A stretch of 64,000 nt of DNA from Klebsiella spallanzanii (GTDB lineage Bacteria > Pseudomonadota > Gammaproteobacteria > Enterobacterales > Enterobacteriaceae): contig NZ_CABGGS010000001.1 in assembly GCF_902158555.1 (NCBI RefSeq), positions 496,001 through 560,000 of the forward strand, given 5' to 3'. Under the pieces are notes generated by a model. That model had not been told where the DNA came from. It worked only from the letters and a program-made list of their open reading frames with translations, and searched no databases. The position numbers and the translations under genes were made by a program. The number at the start of each line of letters is the position of its first letter. Positions within the stretch are counted from its first letter, which is position 1. Shown piece after piece: positions 48,059 to 56,990 of the stretch.

Positions 48059-48418
48059 AGGTTTGACTCCGCAAGTTATAAATCGAACAATATTTATATT
48101 CAGCCCTGGTAATACAGATGAAATTAGCTTGCGGAAATAATTGCTGTCTATAACGCAGATAGCATAACTTATGCGTCACATGAATATGCTATAAAAATAG
48201 AGTTTAGTTTTTTGTTTTATAAAGAATTTTTATTTTAGCCACACATATATCTATATTATTACAATGCTTAGTGAAATAAATGATTAGGAATAATATATAT
48301 CAAAAGCTGACAGGGAAAGCGCATCAACCCTCTGCTCGCCCGGGGATTTATGTGGTACCTTCTTACTACTTTTCGTTACCGACCATGGCTCCCTGAGAAC
48401 AACCCGTACCCTGATACT
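48059..48418. other. 360-base divergent regulatory region between the importer operon and lacI-type gene
   Basis: An AT-rich non-coding stretch. The inverted repeat GCATAA-C-TTATGC (48162-48174) lies about 100 bases upstream of the binding-protein gene and is a candidate operator. An in-frame extension of the regulator (from 48350) is not favoured. Confidence 0.45.
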
Positions 48419-49408
48419 ATGAGCGAAAAAAAATGGATTAAGGCTGAGGACGTTGCCCGACTCGCAGGCGTCTCTCGTTCGGCGGTTTCCCGTACCTTTA
48501 CGCCCGGCGCATCGGTGGCGGATAAAACCCGACAGAAAGTTCTCGCCGCTGCGGAAACGCTTGGCTATCAGGTCAATATCATCGCCCGCACGATGATTAC
48601 CGGCAGCAGCAATTTTATCGGCATCGTCACTGCCGGATTTGATAACCCGTTTCGTAGCAAGCTGCTGTCGCCGCTGGTCCACCAACTGGCACTCAACGGT
48701 TTTATGCCGCTGCTGATGAACGCTGACGATCCGCAGCAGCTTGCTCCGTCGCTTAAACAACTGCTGAGCTACCACGTCGCAGGAGTCATTATCACCTCCG
48801 GGGCACCGCCGCTGTCGCTGGCGGAAGAGTATCTGGAGCGAAAAATCCCGGTGACGCTTATCAACCGTCACGCCGACTTAACCGGCTGCGACCGCGTTTG
48901 CAGCGATAACGCCCAGGGTGCAAAAATGGTTGCCGATTTATTTACCCAGCGTCAGTGGCAACAGGCCGGGTTTATTGGCGAAAGTCTGGATAACTTCAGC
49001 ACCCGGCAGCGCTACGAAGCGTTTGTCGCCCATACTCAAGGTATGGACGTTGCCGCGCATTTCTGCGAAAGCGCCGGTTATCAGGCAGGCTTTGCCGCCG
49101 CCAGGCAGTTGCTCGCAGCGCATCCGCAGCTCCAGGCACTATTTTGCGCCACTGATATGCTGGCGCTCGGCGCGCTGGACGGTCTGCGGGCAGATAACCC
49201 TTCCGCGCCCCTGCCAGCAATTGTTGGCTTCGATGATATCCCCCAGGCCGACTGGCAACCCTACCAGCTCACCACCGTGCAGCAGAATACCGCCCTGCTC
49301 GCCCATCACGCGGTGGATCTACTGGTCACTAGGATCGCCAAGTTCAGCCTGCCCTCGCGACACCGCGAAGTACCGGTGAAATTAATCATTCGTCAAAGCG
49401 CAAAATGA
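48419..49408 (+). CDS. LacI-family transcriptional regulator
   Basis: A 329-residue LacI/GalR repressor. The helix-turn-helix is at about 6-30 (IKAEDVARLAGVSRSAVSRT), followed by a hinge and a periplasmic-binding-like sugar-sensing domain (NFIGIVTAGFDNPFRSKLLS). Start chosen at ATG 48419 because the helix-turn-helix begins immediately after it. It diverges from the sulfatase importer and precedes the phytase operon; a LacI-type palindrome lies between it and the latter. Either or both could be targets. Confidence 0.88.
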   Translation: MSEKKWIKAEDVARLAGVSRSAVSRTFTPGASVADKTRQKVLAAAETLGYQVNIIARTMITGSSNFIGIVTAGFDNPFRSKLLSPLVHQLALNGFMPLLMNADDPQQLAPSLKQLLSYHVAGVIITSGAPPLSLAEEYLERKIPVTLINRHADLTGCDRVCSDNAQGAKMVADLFTQRQWQQAGFIGESLDNFSTRQRYEAFVAHTQGMDVAAHFCESAGYQAGFAAARQLLAAHPQLQALFCATDMLALGALDGLRADNPSAPLPAIVGFDDIPQADWQPYQLTTVQQNTALLAHHAVDLLVTRIAKFSLPSRHREVPVKLIIRQSAK

Positions 49409-49470
49409 AAATTTTATTTTATGCAGACGCGATCACAGAATAATCTTTAAGATCCCTCCACACTCATTTC

Positions 49471-49490
49471 GCCCTTCGGGGCTATTTTTT
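49471..49490 (+). terminator. Short terminator after the LacI-type gene
   Basis: GCCC-TTCG-GGGC with the stable UUCG loop is followed by TATTTTTT. The stem is only four base pairs. Confidence 0.5.
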
Positions 49491-49500
49491 ACACGCAAAA

Positions 49501-49514
49501 TGCACACGTGTGCA
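49501..49514. promoter_or_regulatory. LacI-type palindromic operator before the inositol-phosphatase operon
   Basis: TGCACACGTGTGCA is a perfect 14-bp palindrome with the central CG typical of LacI-family operators. It ends 16 bases before the start codon, overlapping the leader and ribosome-binding region, and lies just after a LacI-family gene. Confidence 0.6.
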
Positions 49515-49530
49515 AAAATGGAGAATAAGC

Positions 49531-50340
49531 ATGAAACCCCTGGAATCAGATGCTCTGCAAGCCCGCTATCGCCTGGCCTGCGAGCTGGCTAAGGCCGGTG
49601 CGGAATTAGCTTTCGAATACTATCAACAGCGCGACCGGCTGGCGGTGGATCACAAAGGCGATGACCTACAGGATGTGGTCAGCATCGCCGATAAGCGGGT
49701 CGAAGAGTTTGTTAAGCAACGCATTCTCGGCGCGTTCCCACAGGATGGTTTTCTTGGCGAGGAGAGCGGAACGCAGATGCCAGACGCCCGCGTGCTGTGG
49801 GTGGTCGACCCTATCGACGGCACCAGCTGTTTTCTTAACGGCCTGCATACCTGGTGTCTTTCGCTGGCTATCGTCGCCGACGGCGAACCGGTTATCGGCG
49901 TGGTGTATGACCCCAACCATCGCGAGCTGTTCCACGCCCTGAAAGGCCAGGGCGCGTGGCTCAATGACGCGCCTGTCACGCCGCATCCGGCAGCCACGGT
50001 CAAAGAGGGAGTCATGGGCGTCGGCACCTCACACCGCGTAACGCCTGCTCTCTTCCTGCCTTTCCTCGATGCGCTGCTCAGCGACGGCGGCATGTTTATC
50101 CGCAACGGCTCCGGGGCATTAATGAGCGCGTGGGCGGCGGCGGGACGCTTAATCGGCTACTACGAACCGCATATGAATCCGTGGGATGGCCTGCCGGGGC
50201 TGGTGCTGATGCGCGAAGCAGGCGGCCTCACCAACGACTACCTGGCAGCGGATGGCATTCGCAATGGCAACCCGCTGCTGCTGGCCAGTAAAACGCTTTA
50301 CCCACAATTAAAAAACATGCTTTGCCACCCATTACCTTAA
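49531..50340 (+). CDS. Inositol monophosphatase family protein
   Basis: A 269-residue Mg-dependent phosphatase of the SuhB/inositol monophosphatase family. The metal motifs are GEESG (E77-E78) and DPIDGTSCF (D93, D96), with the C-terminal MNPWDGLPGLVLMREAGG. The fold also covers fructose-1,6-bisphosphatase and 3'-phosphoadenosine-5'-phosphate phosphatases (CysQ), which act on sulfur metabolites. Context with a phytase suggests cytosolic release of myo-inositol from its monophosphate. ATG at 49531 has GGAG upstream. Confidence 0.85.
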   Translation: MKPLESDALQARYRLACELAKAGAELAFEYYQQRDRLAVDHKGDDLQDVVSIADKRVEEFVKQRILGAFPQDGFLGEESGTQMPDARVLWVVDPIDGTSCFLNGLHTWCLSLAIVADGEPVIGVVYDPNHRELFHALKGQGAWLNDAPVTPHPAATVKEGVMGVGTSHRVTPALFLPFLDALLSDGGMFIRNGSGALMSAWAAAGRLIGYYEPHMNPWDGLPGLVLMREAGGLTNDYLAADGIRNGNPLLLASKTLYPQLKNMLCHPLP

Positions 50341-50449
50341 CCCGTATGGGGTCAGGCTTTATCTGATTATGTACTCTACACAACGAAAATGAACCCTCAA
50401 GGATGAACCACACTAATCAGTCAGGCCTCCGACCTTCGGAGATAACACA

Positions 50450-51808
50450 ATGTCTGGAATTATCGCATTTTTTCGCGCTTCGCCGCCCAAAACGGGCGGA
50501 GAGTTCAACGAGCAGCGCTTTCGCAGCGTGCGCTGGCAAACCTTTATTGCCATGACCCTGGCGTACGTCACGTTCTATGTTTGCCGGCTGTCGTTTACCG
50601 TCGCCAAGAGCGCGCTGGTTGAGCTTGGCATCACTCCGACCGAGCTTGGCATGATCGGCTCAACGCTGTTTTTTAGCTACGCCATCGGCAAGCTGGTGAA
50701 CGGTTTTATCGCCGATCATGCCAACGTCGTGCGCTATATGAGCCTCGGGCTGCTGCTGAGCGCCGGGATGAACCTGATGATGGGAATGACCACCAACGCC
50801 ATGCTGCTGGCCATCTTCTGGGGGATCAACGGCTGGGCGCAATCGATGGGCGTCGGCCCGTGCGCGGTGTCGCTGGCGCGCTGGTACGGCTGCAAAGAGA
50901 GGGGCACCTTTTACGCCATCTGGTCAACGGCGCATAACATCGGCGAAGCGATGACCTATATGGTGATCGCGGCGGTGATTGCCGGGTTCGGCTGGCAGAT
51001 GGGCTATCTCTCGACCGCCGCGCTCGGCGCTGCCGGGGTGGTGCTGCTCCTGCTGTTTATGCGCGACTCCCCGCAAAGCAGCGGCTTTCCGTCAATCAAC
51101 GTGATTCGCGATGAACCGCAGGAGGAGACCGAAGCGCGTGGCTCGGTGTTTAAAAACCAGCTGCTGGCGCTGCGCAATCCGGCCTTGTGGACGCTGGCGC
51201 TGGCCTCGGCATTTATGTATATCGACCGCTATGCAGTGAACTCGTGGGGGATCTTCTTCCTTGAGCAGGATAAAGCCTACTCAACGCTGGAAGCTTCCGG
51301 GATTATTGGGGTCAACGCCATCGCGGGTATTGCCGGAACCATTATTGCCGGGATGCTCTCTGACCGCTTTTTCCCGCGTAACCGCAGCGTGATGGCCGGG
51401 TTTATCAGCTTGCTCAACACCGCAGGCTTCGCGCTAATGCTCTGGTCGCCGCACGGCTACTACAGCGATATTCTGGCGATGATTATCTTCGGCGCGACCA
51501 TTGGCGCATTGACCTGCTTCCTCGGCGGATTAATTGCCGTCGATATCTCATCGCGCAAAGCCGCAGGCGCAGCGCTCGGCACCATCGGCATCGCCAGCTA
51601 CGCGGGGGCCGGCCTCGGCGAGTTTCTGACCGGGATAATCATCGACAAAACGGCAATTATCGAAAACGGTAAAACGCTGTACGACTTCAGTACGCTGTCG
51701 CTGTTTTGGGTGGGCACCGGCCTGATGTCCGCGCTATTCTGTTTTACCACCGCCGCGATTGTCGCCAGGCGACACGCGATAGAACGTCAGACTTCATTCT
51801 CTTCATAA
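50450..51808 (+). CDS. MFS organophosphate:phosphate antiporter-like transporter
   Basis: A 452-residue major facilitator of the GlpT/UhpT/UhpC family with 12 predicted helices. Diagnostic stretches are YVTFYVCRLSFTVAKSALVE, QSMGVGPCAVSLARWYGCKE and RGTFYAIWSTAHNIGEA. Transported solutes in this family are sugar or glycerol phosphates exchanged for phosphate. Placed between an inositol phosphatase and a phytase, it may import myo-inositol phosphate or glucose-1-phosphate. It could also act as a sensor, like UhpC. Confidence 0.86.
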   Translation: MSGIIAFFRASPPKTGGEFNEQRFRSVRWQTFIAMTLAYVTFYVCRLSFTVAKSALVELGITPTELGMIGSTLFFSYAIGKLVNGFIADHANVVRYMSLGLLLSAGMNLMMGMTTNAMLLAIFWGINGWAQSMGVGPCAVSLARWYGCKERGTFYAIWSTAHNIGEAMTYMVIAAVIAGFGWQMGYLSTAALGAAGVVLLLLFMRDSPQSSGFPSINVIRDEPQEETEARGSVFKNQLLALRNPALWTLALASAFMYIDRYAVNSWGIFFLEQDKAYSTLEASGIIGVNAIAGIAGTIIAGMLSDRFFPRNRSVMAGFISLLNTAGFALMLWSPHGYYSDILAMIIFGATIGALTCFLGGLIAVDISSRKAAGAALGTIGIASYAGAGLGEFLTGIIIDKTAIIENGKTLYDFSTLSLFWVGTGLMSALFCFTTAAIVARRHAIERQTSFSS

Positions 51809-51833
51809 CCCTTTAACCCATAAGGAAGATCTT

Positions 51834-53102
51834 ATGATGCCTGTACGACATCAGGTTTTGCTACGCCTGCTGCTTGCCTGCGCCCTGCCGCTGCTGGCGG
51901 CCCCGGGCCACGCCGCTGCGCAATATCAACTGGAAAAAGTGGTTGAACTCAGCCGCCATGGTATTCGCCCGCCAACGCCAGGCAACCGGGAAGCCATCGA
52001 AGCCGCAACCCAGCGCCCGTGGACCCAGTGGACCACTCACGACGGCGAATTGACCGGCCATGGCTATGCCGCAGTGGTGAATAAAGGGCGCGAAGAAGGC
52101 GCACACTATCGCCAGCTCGGCCTGCTGACTGCGGACTGCCCGGCAAGCGGAGAGATTTACGTTCGCGCCAGCCCCTTGCAGCGCACGCGAGCCACCGCAC
52201 AAGCGCTGGTTGATGGCGCATTTCCCGGCTGCGGCGTAGAGATTCATCACGTCAGTACCGACGCCGACCCGCTGTTTCAGACCGATAAGTTTGCCGCCAC
52301 GCAAACCGACCCCGCTCGCCAGCTGGCGGAGGTGAAAGCGAAAGCCGGAGATCTGGCACAGCGTCGGCAGGCGCTGGCTCCGGTGATTCAGTTGCTAAAA
52401 AACGCAGTATGCGTAGCCAATAAGCCCTGCCCGGTGTTTGATCTACCGTGGCAGGTGGAGCAGAGCAAAAGCGGCAAAACGTCGATTAGCGGGCTGAGCG
52501 TGATGGCTAATATGGTCGAGACACTGCGCCTGGGCTGGAGCGAAAACCTGCCGCTCAGCCAGCTGGCGTGGGGCAATATCACCCGCTCCAGTCAGATTAC
52601 CGCCCTGCTGCCGCTGCTGACGGAGAACTACGACCTGAGCAACGACGTTTTTTATACCGCGCAAAAACGCGGGTCGATTCTGCTCAACGCCATGCTTGAA
52701 GGGGTGAAAGAAGACGCTACGCCGAACGTGCGCTGGCTGCTGCTGGTGGCCCACGATACCAATATCGCCATGGTACGTACGCTGATGGATTTTAGCTGGC
52801 AGCTACCGGGATACAGCCGGGGTAATATCCCGCCGGGCAGCAGCCTGGTGCTGGAACGCTGGCGCGATACCCACAGCGGTCAACGCTACCTCCGCGCCTA
52901 CTTCCAGGCGCAAGGTCTGGACGATTTACGCCGTCTGCAAACGCCGGATAGCCAGCACCCGATGCTGCGCCAGGAGTGGCGTCAGTCAGGTTGCCAGACG
53001 ACTGATGTCGGGACGCTGTGCCCTTACCAGGCGGCGCTGACGGCGCTGGGCCAGCATATCGACCGGCAGTCCGCTCCGGCGGTTGAGATGGTGCTGCCAT
53101 GA
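51834..53102 (+). CDS. phyK: Periplasmic histidine acid phosphatase, phytase PhyK
   Basis: A 422-residue histidine acid phosphatase. A signal peptide ends near GHAAA (about residue 29). The catalytic motif RHGIRPP (41-47) and the proton donor HDTN (307-310) are intact, as are the several disulfide cysteines. It closely resembles Klebsiella PhyK phytase and E. coli glucose-1-phosphatase (Agp). It would release phosphate from phytate or glucose-1-phosphate in the periplasm. Last gene of a three-gene operon; a good terminator follows. Confidence 0.9.
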   Translation: MMPVRHQVLLRLLLACALPLLAAPGHAAAQYQLEKVVELSRHGIRPPTPGNREAIEAATQRPWTQWTTHDGELTGHGYAAVVNKGREEGAHYRQLGLLTADCPASGEIYVRASPLQRTRATAQALVDGAFPGCGVEIHHVSTDADPLFQTDKFAATQTDPARQLAEVKAKAGDLAQRRQALAPVIQLLKNAVCVANKPCPVFDLPWQVEQSKSGKTSISGLSVMANMVETLRLGWSENLPLSQLAWGNITRSSQITALLPLLTENYDLSNDVFYTAQKRGSILLNAMLEGVKEDATPNVRWLLLVAHDTNIAMVRTLMDFSWQLPGYSRGNIPPGSSLVLERWRDTHSGQRYLRAYFQAQGLDDLRRLQTPDSQHPMLRQEWRQSGCQTTDVGTLCPYQAALTALGQHIDRQSAPAVEMVLP

Positions 53103-53125
53103 TTTAATTATCGTACCCGCACGCT

Positions 53126-53156
53126 TGTCAGGTGGCGGCTAGCGCCTTACCTGACC
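53126..53156. repeat. REP-type palindromic element after phyK
   Basis: TCAGGTGGCGGCTAGCGCCT followed by TACCTGA is a REP/palindromic unit lying between the convergent phyK and mtnA genes. Confidence 0.6.
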
Positions 53157-53205
53157 GACAACCGTTTCGTAGGCAATTGAAAGAGGTGCGCTTTATCCAT
53201 AACGG

Positions 53206-53236
53206 ACGCGAAGCGATGGAGGTAGCTTCGCGTTTT
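53206..53236 (+). terminator. Terminator of the phytase operon
   Basis: ACGCGAAGC (53206-53214) and GCTTCGCGT (53225-53233) pair perfectly, followed by TTT on the + strand. Confidence 0.7.
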
Positions 53237-53239
53237 AAC

Positions 53240-54268
53240 TTAAGCGCTTTCTAACGCAAACGCCCCGGCTGCAACCTGCGCCGGGGTCACCACGCCGCTG
53301 TCCAGTACCCAGCCGCTAATCAGCGCGGCGGGCGTCACGTCAAACGCTGGGTTGTAGACCGCCGCGTCTTTCGGCGCCCACTGTACCGCGCCAAAACTTC
53401 CGGCCACGCCAGTCACTTCCGCCGCCGCCCGCTGCTCAATCGGGATCGCCGCGCCGTTCGGGCAATGACGGTCAAGCGTAGTTTGCGGCGCAGCCACGTA
53501 AAACGGGATCTGGTGATACTTCGCCAGCACCGCCAGAGAATAGGTGCCGATTTTATTCGCCACGTCGCCGTTGGCCGCAATACGGTCAGCACCGACCCAA
53601 ACCGCATCGACCTCTCCCTGCGCCATCAGGCTGGCAGCCATCGAATCGGTGATCAGACGATACGGTACGCCCAGCTCCCCCAACTCCCAGGCGGTCAGAC
53701 GTCCGCCCTGTAACAGAGGACGCGTTTCATCCACCCACACGTTTGCCACTTTCCCCTGTTCGTGCGCCAGCGCAATCACCCCCAGCGCGGTGCCGACTCC
53801 CGCTGTCGCCAGACCGCCGGTATTACAGTGGGTTAACAGGCGGCTGCCCGGCGTGACCAGCGCGCTGCCCGCTTCGGCAATATGGGCGCAAAGCTGCTTA
53901 TCTTCTTCGATCAGGCGCAGCGCCTCCGCTTCCAGCGCCTGGGGATAATTCTCTTCCGCCAGCGCCAGCTTCATGCGATCGAGATTGTTCATCAGGTTCA
54001 CCGCCGTCGGGCGCGCCGCGCGCAGCGTCTCCAGCGCCTGAGAAAGTTCATCGCGGGTCAGGCCGCGCTTCCCCAGCAGCGCCAGCAGCAGGCTGGCAGA
54101 AAGGCCAATCAGCGGTGCGCCGCGTACCCGTAGCGCGAGAATATGGTCCACCAGCAGCGCCACGTTATCCGCCGCCAGCCAGCGTTTCTCCTGCGGTAGA
54201 GCCTGCTGGTCAAGAATAAAGAGCTGATTTTCGCTTACCCGCAGGCTGGTGGTCTGTAGTGTCTGCAT
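53240..54268 (-). CDS. mtnA: Methylthioribose-1-phosphate isomerase MtnA
   Basis: A 342-residue enzyme of the eIF2B-alpha/MtnA family that isomerises 5-methylthioribose-1-phosphate to methylthioribulose-1-phosphate. The catalytic C148 ([14 protein letters not shown]) and D228 ([13 protein letters not shown]) are present, as is the RVRGAPLIG phosphate loop near 48-56. It diverges from mtnK with a MetJ operator in the 102-base spacer, so the first two steps of salvage are coregulated. Confidence 0.97.
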   Translation of the reverse strand: MQTLQTTSLRVSENQLFILDQQALPQEKRWLAADNVALLVDHILALRVRGAPLIGLSASLLLALLGKRGLTRDELSQALETLRAARPTAVNLMNNLDRMKLALAEENYPQALEAEALRLIEEDKQLCAHIAEAGSALVTPGSRLLTHCNTGGLATAGVGTALGVIALAHEQGKVANVWVDETRPLLQGGRLTAWELGELGVPYRLITDSMAASLMAQGEVDAVWVGADRIAANGDVANKIGTYSLAVLAKYHQIPFYVAAPQTTLDRHCPNGAAIPIEQRAAAEVTGVAGSFGAVQWAPKDAAVYNPAFDVTPAALISGWVLDSGVVTPAQVAAGAFALESA

Positions 54269-54320
54269 TTAGTTAAATCCCTGTTGCGTTGTTGTATCAC
54301 ATTGTGTCAGGATGGAATCC

Positions 54321-54344
54321 AGAAGTATAGACGTCTGAACGGCT
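54321..54344. promoter_or_regulatory. MetJ operator between mtnA and mtnK
   Basis: Three tandem octamers AGAAGTAT (six of eight), AGACGTCT (eight of eight) and GAACGGCT (five of eight) match the MetJ consensus. The site is placed to repress both divergent genes. Confidence 0.85.
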
Positions 54345-54370
54345 TAATCAGAATTTTGAGGATCAAGGCA

Positions 54371-55570
54371 ATGTCGCAATACCATACTTTCACCGCCAAC
54401 GATGCGGTGGCTTACGCACAACAATTTGGCGGTCTCGATAACCCGTCAGAACTGGTGTCCGCACAGGAAGTGGGCGACGGCAACCTCAATCTGGTATTTA
54501 AAATTTTTGATAACCAGGGCGTCAGCCGGGTTATCGTTAAGCAGGCCCTGCCCTACGTGCGCTGCGTCGGGGAGTCCTGGCCGCTAACGCTCGACCGCGC
54601 CCGCCTTGAGGCGCAAACCCTGGTCGCTCACTATCAGCACTGCCCGCAGCACACGGTACAAATTCTGCATTTCGATCCCGAGCTGGCGGTGATGGCGATG
54701 GAAGATCTCTCCGATCACCGCATCTGGCGCGGCGAGCTGATTAACAACGTTTACTACCCGCAGGCCGCCAGCCAGTTGGGGGAATACCTGGCCCAGGCGC
54801 TGTTTCACACCAGCGACTTTTATCTGCATCCGCATGAGAAAAAGGCCCAGGTGGCACAATTTATTAACCCAGAGATGTGCGAAATCACCGAGGACCTGTT
54901 CTTTAACGATCCGTATCAGGTTCACGAGCGCAATAACTACCCCGCGGCGCTGGAAGCCGATGTCGCCGCCCTGCGCGACGATGCCCAGCTAAAGCTGGCG
55001 GTGGCCGCGCTGAAGCACCGTTTCTTCTCCCATGCCGAAGCGCTGCTGCACGGCGATATCCATAGCGGCTCGATATTCGTCGCCGAAGGCAGCTTTAAAG
55101 CTATCGACGCCGAGTTTGGCTATTTCGGGCCGATTGGTTTTGATATCGGCACCGCCATCGGCAACCTGCTGCTCAACTACTGCGGCCTGCCAGGGCATTT
55201 AGGTATTCGCGATGCCGCCGCCGCCCGTGAACAGCGTTTGAGCGATATTCAGCAGTTCTGGAATACCTTCGCCGAGCGTTTCCAGGCGCTGACGGCGGAG
55301 AAAACCCGCGATGCGGCGCTGGCTTACCCCGGCTATGCCTCCACGTTCCTGAAGAAAGCATGGGCCGATGCCATTGGCTTCTGCGGTACCGAGCTGATTC
55401 GCCGCAGCGTCGGGCTGTCGCACGTGGCGGATATCGACACTATTCAGGACGAAGCCATGCGCCATGAATGCCTGCGCCACGCCATCACGCTGGGTAAAGC
55501 GCTGATTGTGCTTGCCGATCGCATCGACAACGTCGAAGAGCTGATTGCGCGAATTCGTCAGTACGGTTAA
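54371..55570 (+). CDS. mtnK: 5-Methylthioribose kinase MtnK
   Basis: A 399-residue kinase with the aminoglycoside-phosphotransferase-like fold that phosphorylates 5-methylthioribose using ATP. The catalytic loop [10 protein letters not shown] (about 227-236) and the metal-binding [13 protein letters not shown] (about 246-258) are intact; the glycine-rich loop is [11 protein letters not shown] near 33-43. The ATG at 54371 gives the known Klebsiella length. It is divergent from mtnA with MetJ boxes between. Confidence 0.97.
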   Translation: MSQYHTFTANDAVAYAQQFGGLDNPSELVSAQEVGDGNLNLVFKIFDNQGVSRVIVKQALPYVRCVGESWPLTLDRARLEAQTLVAHYQHCPQHTVQILHFDPELAVMAMEDLSDHRIWRGELINNVYYPQAASQLGEYLAQALFHTSDFYLHPHEKKAQVAQFINPEMCEITEDLFFNDPYQVHERNNYPAALEADVAALRDDAQLKLAVAALKHRFFSHAEALLHGDIHSGSIFVAEGSFKAIDAEFGYFGPIGFDIGTAIGNLLLNYCGLPGHLGIRDAAAAREQRLSDIQQFWNTFAERFQALTAEKTRDAALAYPGYASTFLKKAWADAIGFCGTELIRRSVGLSHVADIDTIQDEAMRHECLRHAITLGKALIVLADRIDNVEELIARIRQYG

Positions 55571-55608
55571 TGAGTATCAAGCGCCGCCTCCAGGTATTTC
55601 CCCACTTC

Positions 55609-55700
55609 CCCGGAGGCGATGCTGCGCATCTGTCCGGGCTACCAAACCCGCAAACCGCACAGACCCGTAGCCCGGACAGGCGCAACGCGCCGCCTCCGGG
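55609..55700. repeat. Pair of inverted REP elements (BIME-like) after mtnK
   Basis: CGGAGGCGATGCTGCGCATC with TGTCCGGGCTAC (55611-55642) is inverted relative to GTAGCCCGGACAGGCGCAAC with GCGCCGCCTCCGGG (55667-55700). This is the usual REP pair arrangement between convergent genes. Confidence 0.8.
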
Positions 55701-55708
55701 AAATATTC

Positions 55709-56950
55709 CTACCCCAGATACTCAATCACCGACAGCCCACCGTTATAATCGGTGCTGTAGATAATTCCCTGCGCATCAACAAACACGTCGCAGGACTGAA
55801 TCACCTGCGGGCGGCCAGGGCGGGTATCCATCATTTTTGCCGGAGCGGCAGGCACCAGCGCCCCGGTTTCCACCGGTCGATAAGGGTTAGATATATCGTA
55901 AGAACGAACGCCCGCATTCTGGTACGTGGCAAAAATCAGCGTTGAACTGACAAAGCTACCGGGACGGTTTTCATGCAGATTATGCGGGCCAAAGTGCGCC
56001 CCTTTCGCCACGTAGTCGGTCTCATCCGGCTGCGGGAAAGTCGAAATACTCACCGGGTTTGTCGGGTCGCGAATATCAAACAGCCAGATCAGCTTCTCGC
56101 CATCCTGCTGGTTATCCAGCACCGCTTCATCAAGCACCACCAGCAGATCCCGGTCCGGTAGCGGCAGCGCGGTGTGGGTACCGCCGCCAAACGGCGGGCT
56201 CCAGTTGCGATGGCTAATCAACTTCGGCTGTGCGCGGTCTTTGACATCCAGCAGCGTCAGGCCACCGTCGCGCCAGCTACCGTAAGCGGTATCCCCGGCG
56301 ATAATCGCGTGATGCAGGGCATAGCGCTTACCTTCCTGCCACTGCGGGGTTTCCCCTGCCGCCTGATTCATTCCCGGCAGCCACCAGCGCCCGGCGACTT
56401 CAGGTTTACGCGGATCGGCCAGATCGATGGTCAGGAAAATATAATCGCTAAAACCGTCGATCAGCGCGGAAACGTAGGCCCAGCGTCCACCGACGTACCA
56501 GATCCGATGAATACCGATCCCGTTGAGCGACAGAAAGCTGATTTCGCGCGGTTGATCCGGCTTCGAAATATCAAAAACCCGCAGTCCGGCGCTCCAGCCC
56601 TTATCCTGCACGTCGCTGACCGTCTCGCCCACCGAGCGGGTGTAGTAAACTTTCTCGTCAGCAAAACGGGTATCGGCAAACAGATCCCGGGCGTTGATCA
56701 CCAGCAGCAGATCGTCATGGGCCTGCAAATGGACGTTCCAGGTACCGGGCGGCGCGGCAATGTTATTGACCGTTCGCGGATTTTTCGGATCGCGCACGTC
56801 GACCACCGAAAAGCCTTGCGACACCATATGGCCGATATACGCAAAGCCGCGGTGCACCATCAACTGGACGCCATCCGGGCGTCCCCCCTGTTCGCTATGC
56901 CCAATCAGCCGCATATTGCGGCTATATTCGGGGGTGGGTAATGCAGTCAC
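55709..56950 (-). CDS. LVIVD-repeat beta-propeller protein
   Basis: A 413-residue protein of the LVIVD-repeat family, with repeated blocks such as FSVVDVRDPKNPRTV, LRVFDISKPDQPREI, LTIDLADPRKPEV and FDIRDPTNPVSI, which build a beta-propeller. No signal peptide or membrane helix is obvious. The function is unknown. It is the last gene after the second ribose-type importer (40 bases after the binding-protein stop, with a REP between), so it may share its transcript. Confidence 0.82.
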   Translation of the reverse strand: MTALPTPEYSRNMRLIGHSEQGGRPDGVQLMVHRGFAYIGHMVSQGFSVVDVRDPKNPRTVNNIAAPPGTWNVHLQAHDDLLLVINARDLFADTRFADEKVYYTRSVGETVSDVQDKGWSAGLRVFDISKPDQPREISFLSLNGIGIHRIWYVGGRWAYVSALIDGFSDYIFLTIDLADPRKPEVAGRWWLPGMNQAAGETPQWQEGKRYALHHAIIAGDTAYGSWRDGGLTLLDVKDRAQPKLISHRNWSPPFGGGTHTALPLPDRDLLVVLDEAVLDNQQDGEKLIWLFDIRDPTNPVSISTFPQPDETDYVAKGAHFGPHNLHENRPGSFVSSTLIFATYQNAGVRSYDISNPYRPVETGALVPAAPAKMMDTRPGRPQVIQSCDVFVDAQGIIYSTDYNGGLSVIEYLG

Positions 56951-56963
56951 GTTAGCTCCTGTT

Positions 56964-56989
56964 GCCGGGTGGCGGCTGCGCCACCGGGC
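56964..56989. repeat. REP-type palindromic element between LVIVD gene and binding protein
   Basis: GCCGGGTGGCGGCTGCGCCA followed by CCGGGC is a REP/palindromic unit inside the operon, a place where such hairpins often stabilise upstream mRNA. Confidence 0.65.
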
Positions 56990-56990
56990 A

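Noticed and set aside
56174-56941. 255-codon open frame antisense to the LVIVD-repeat gene
   Set aside because: Shadow of the repeat protein; no start signal or domain.
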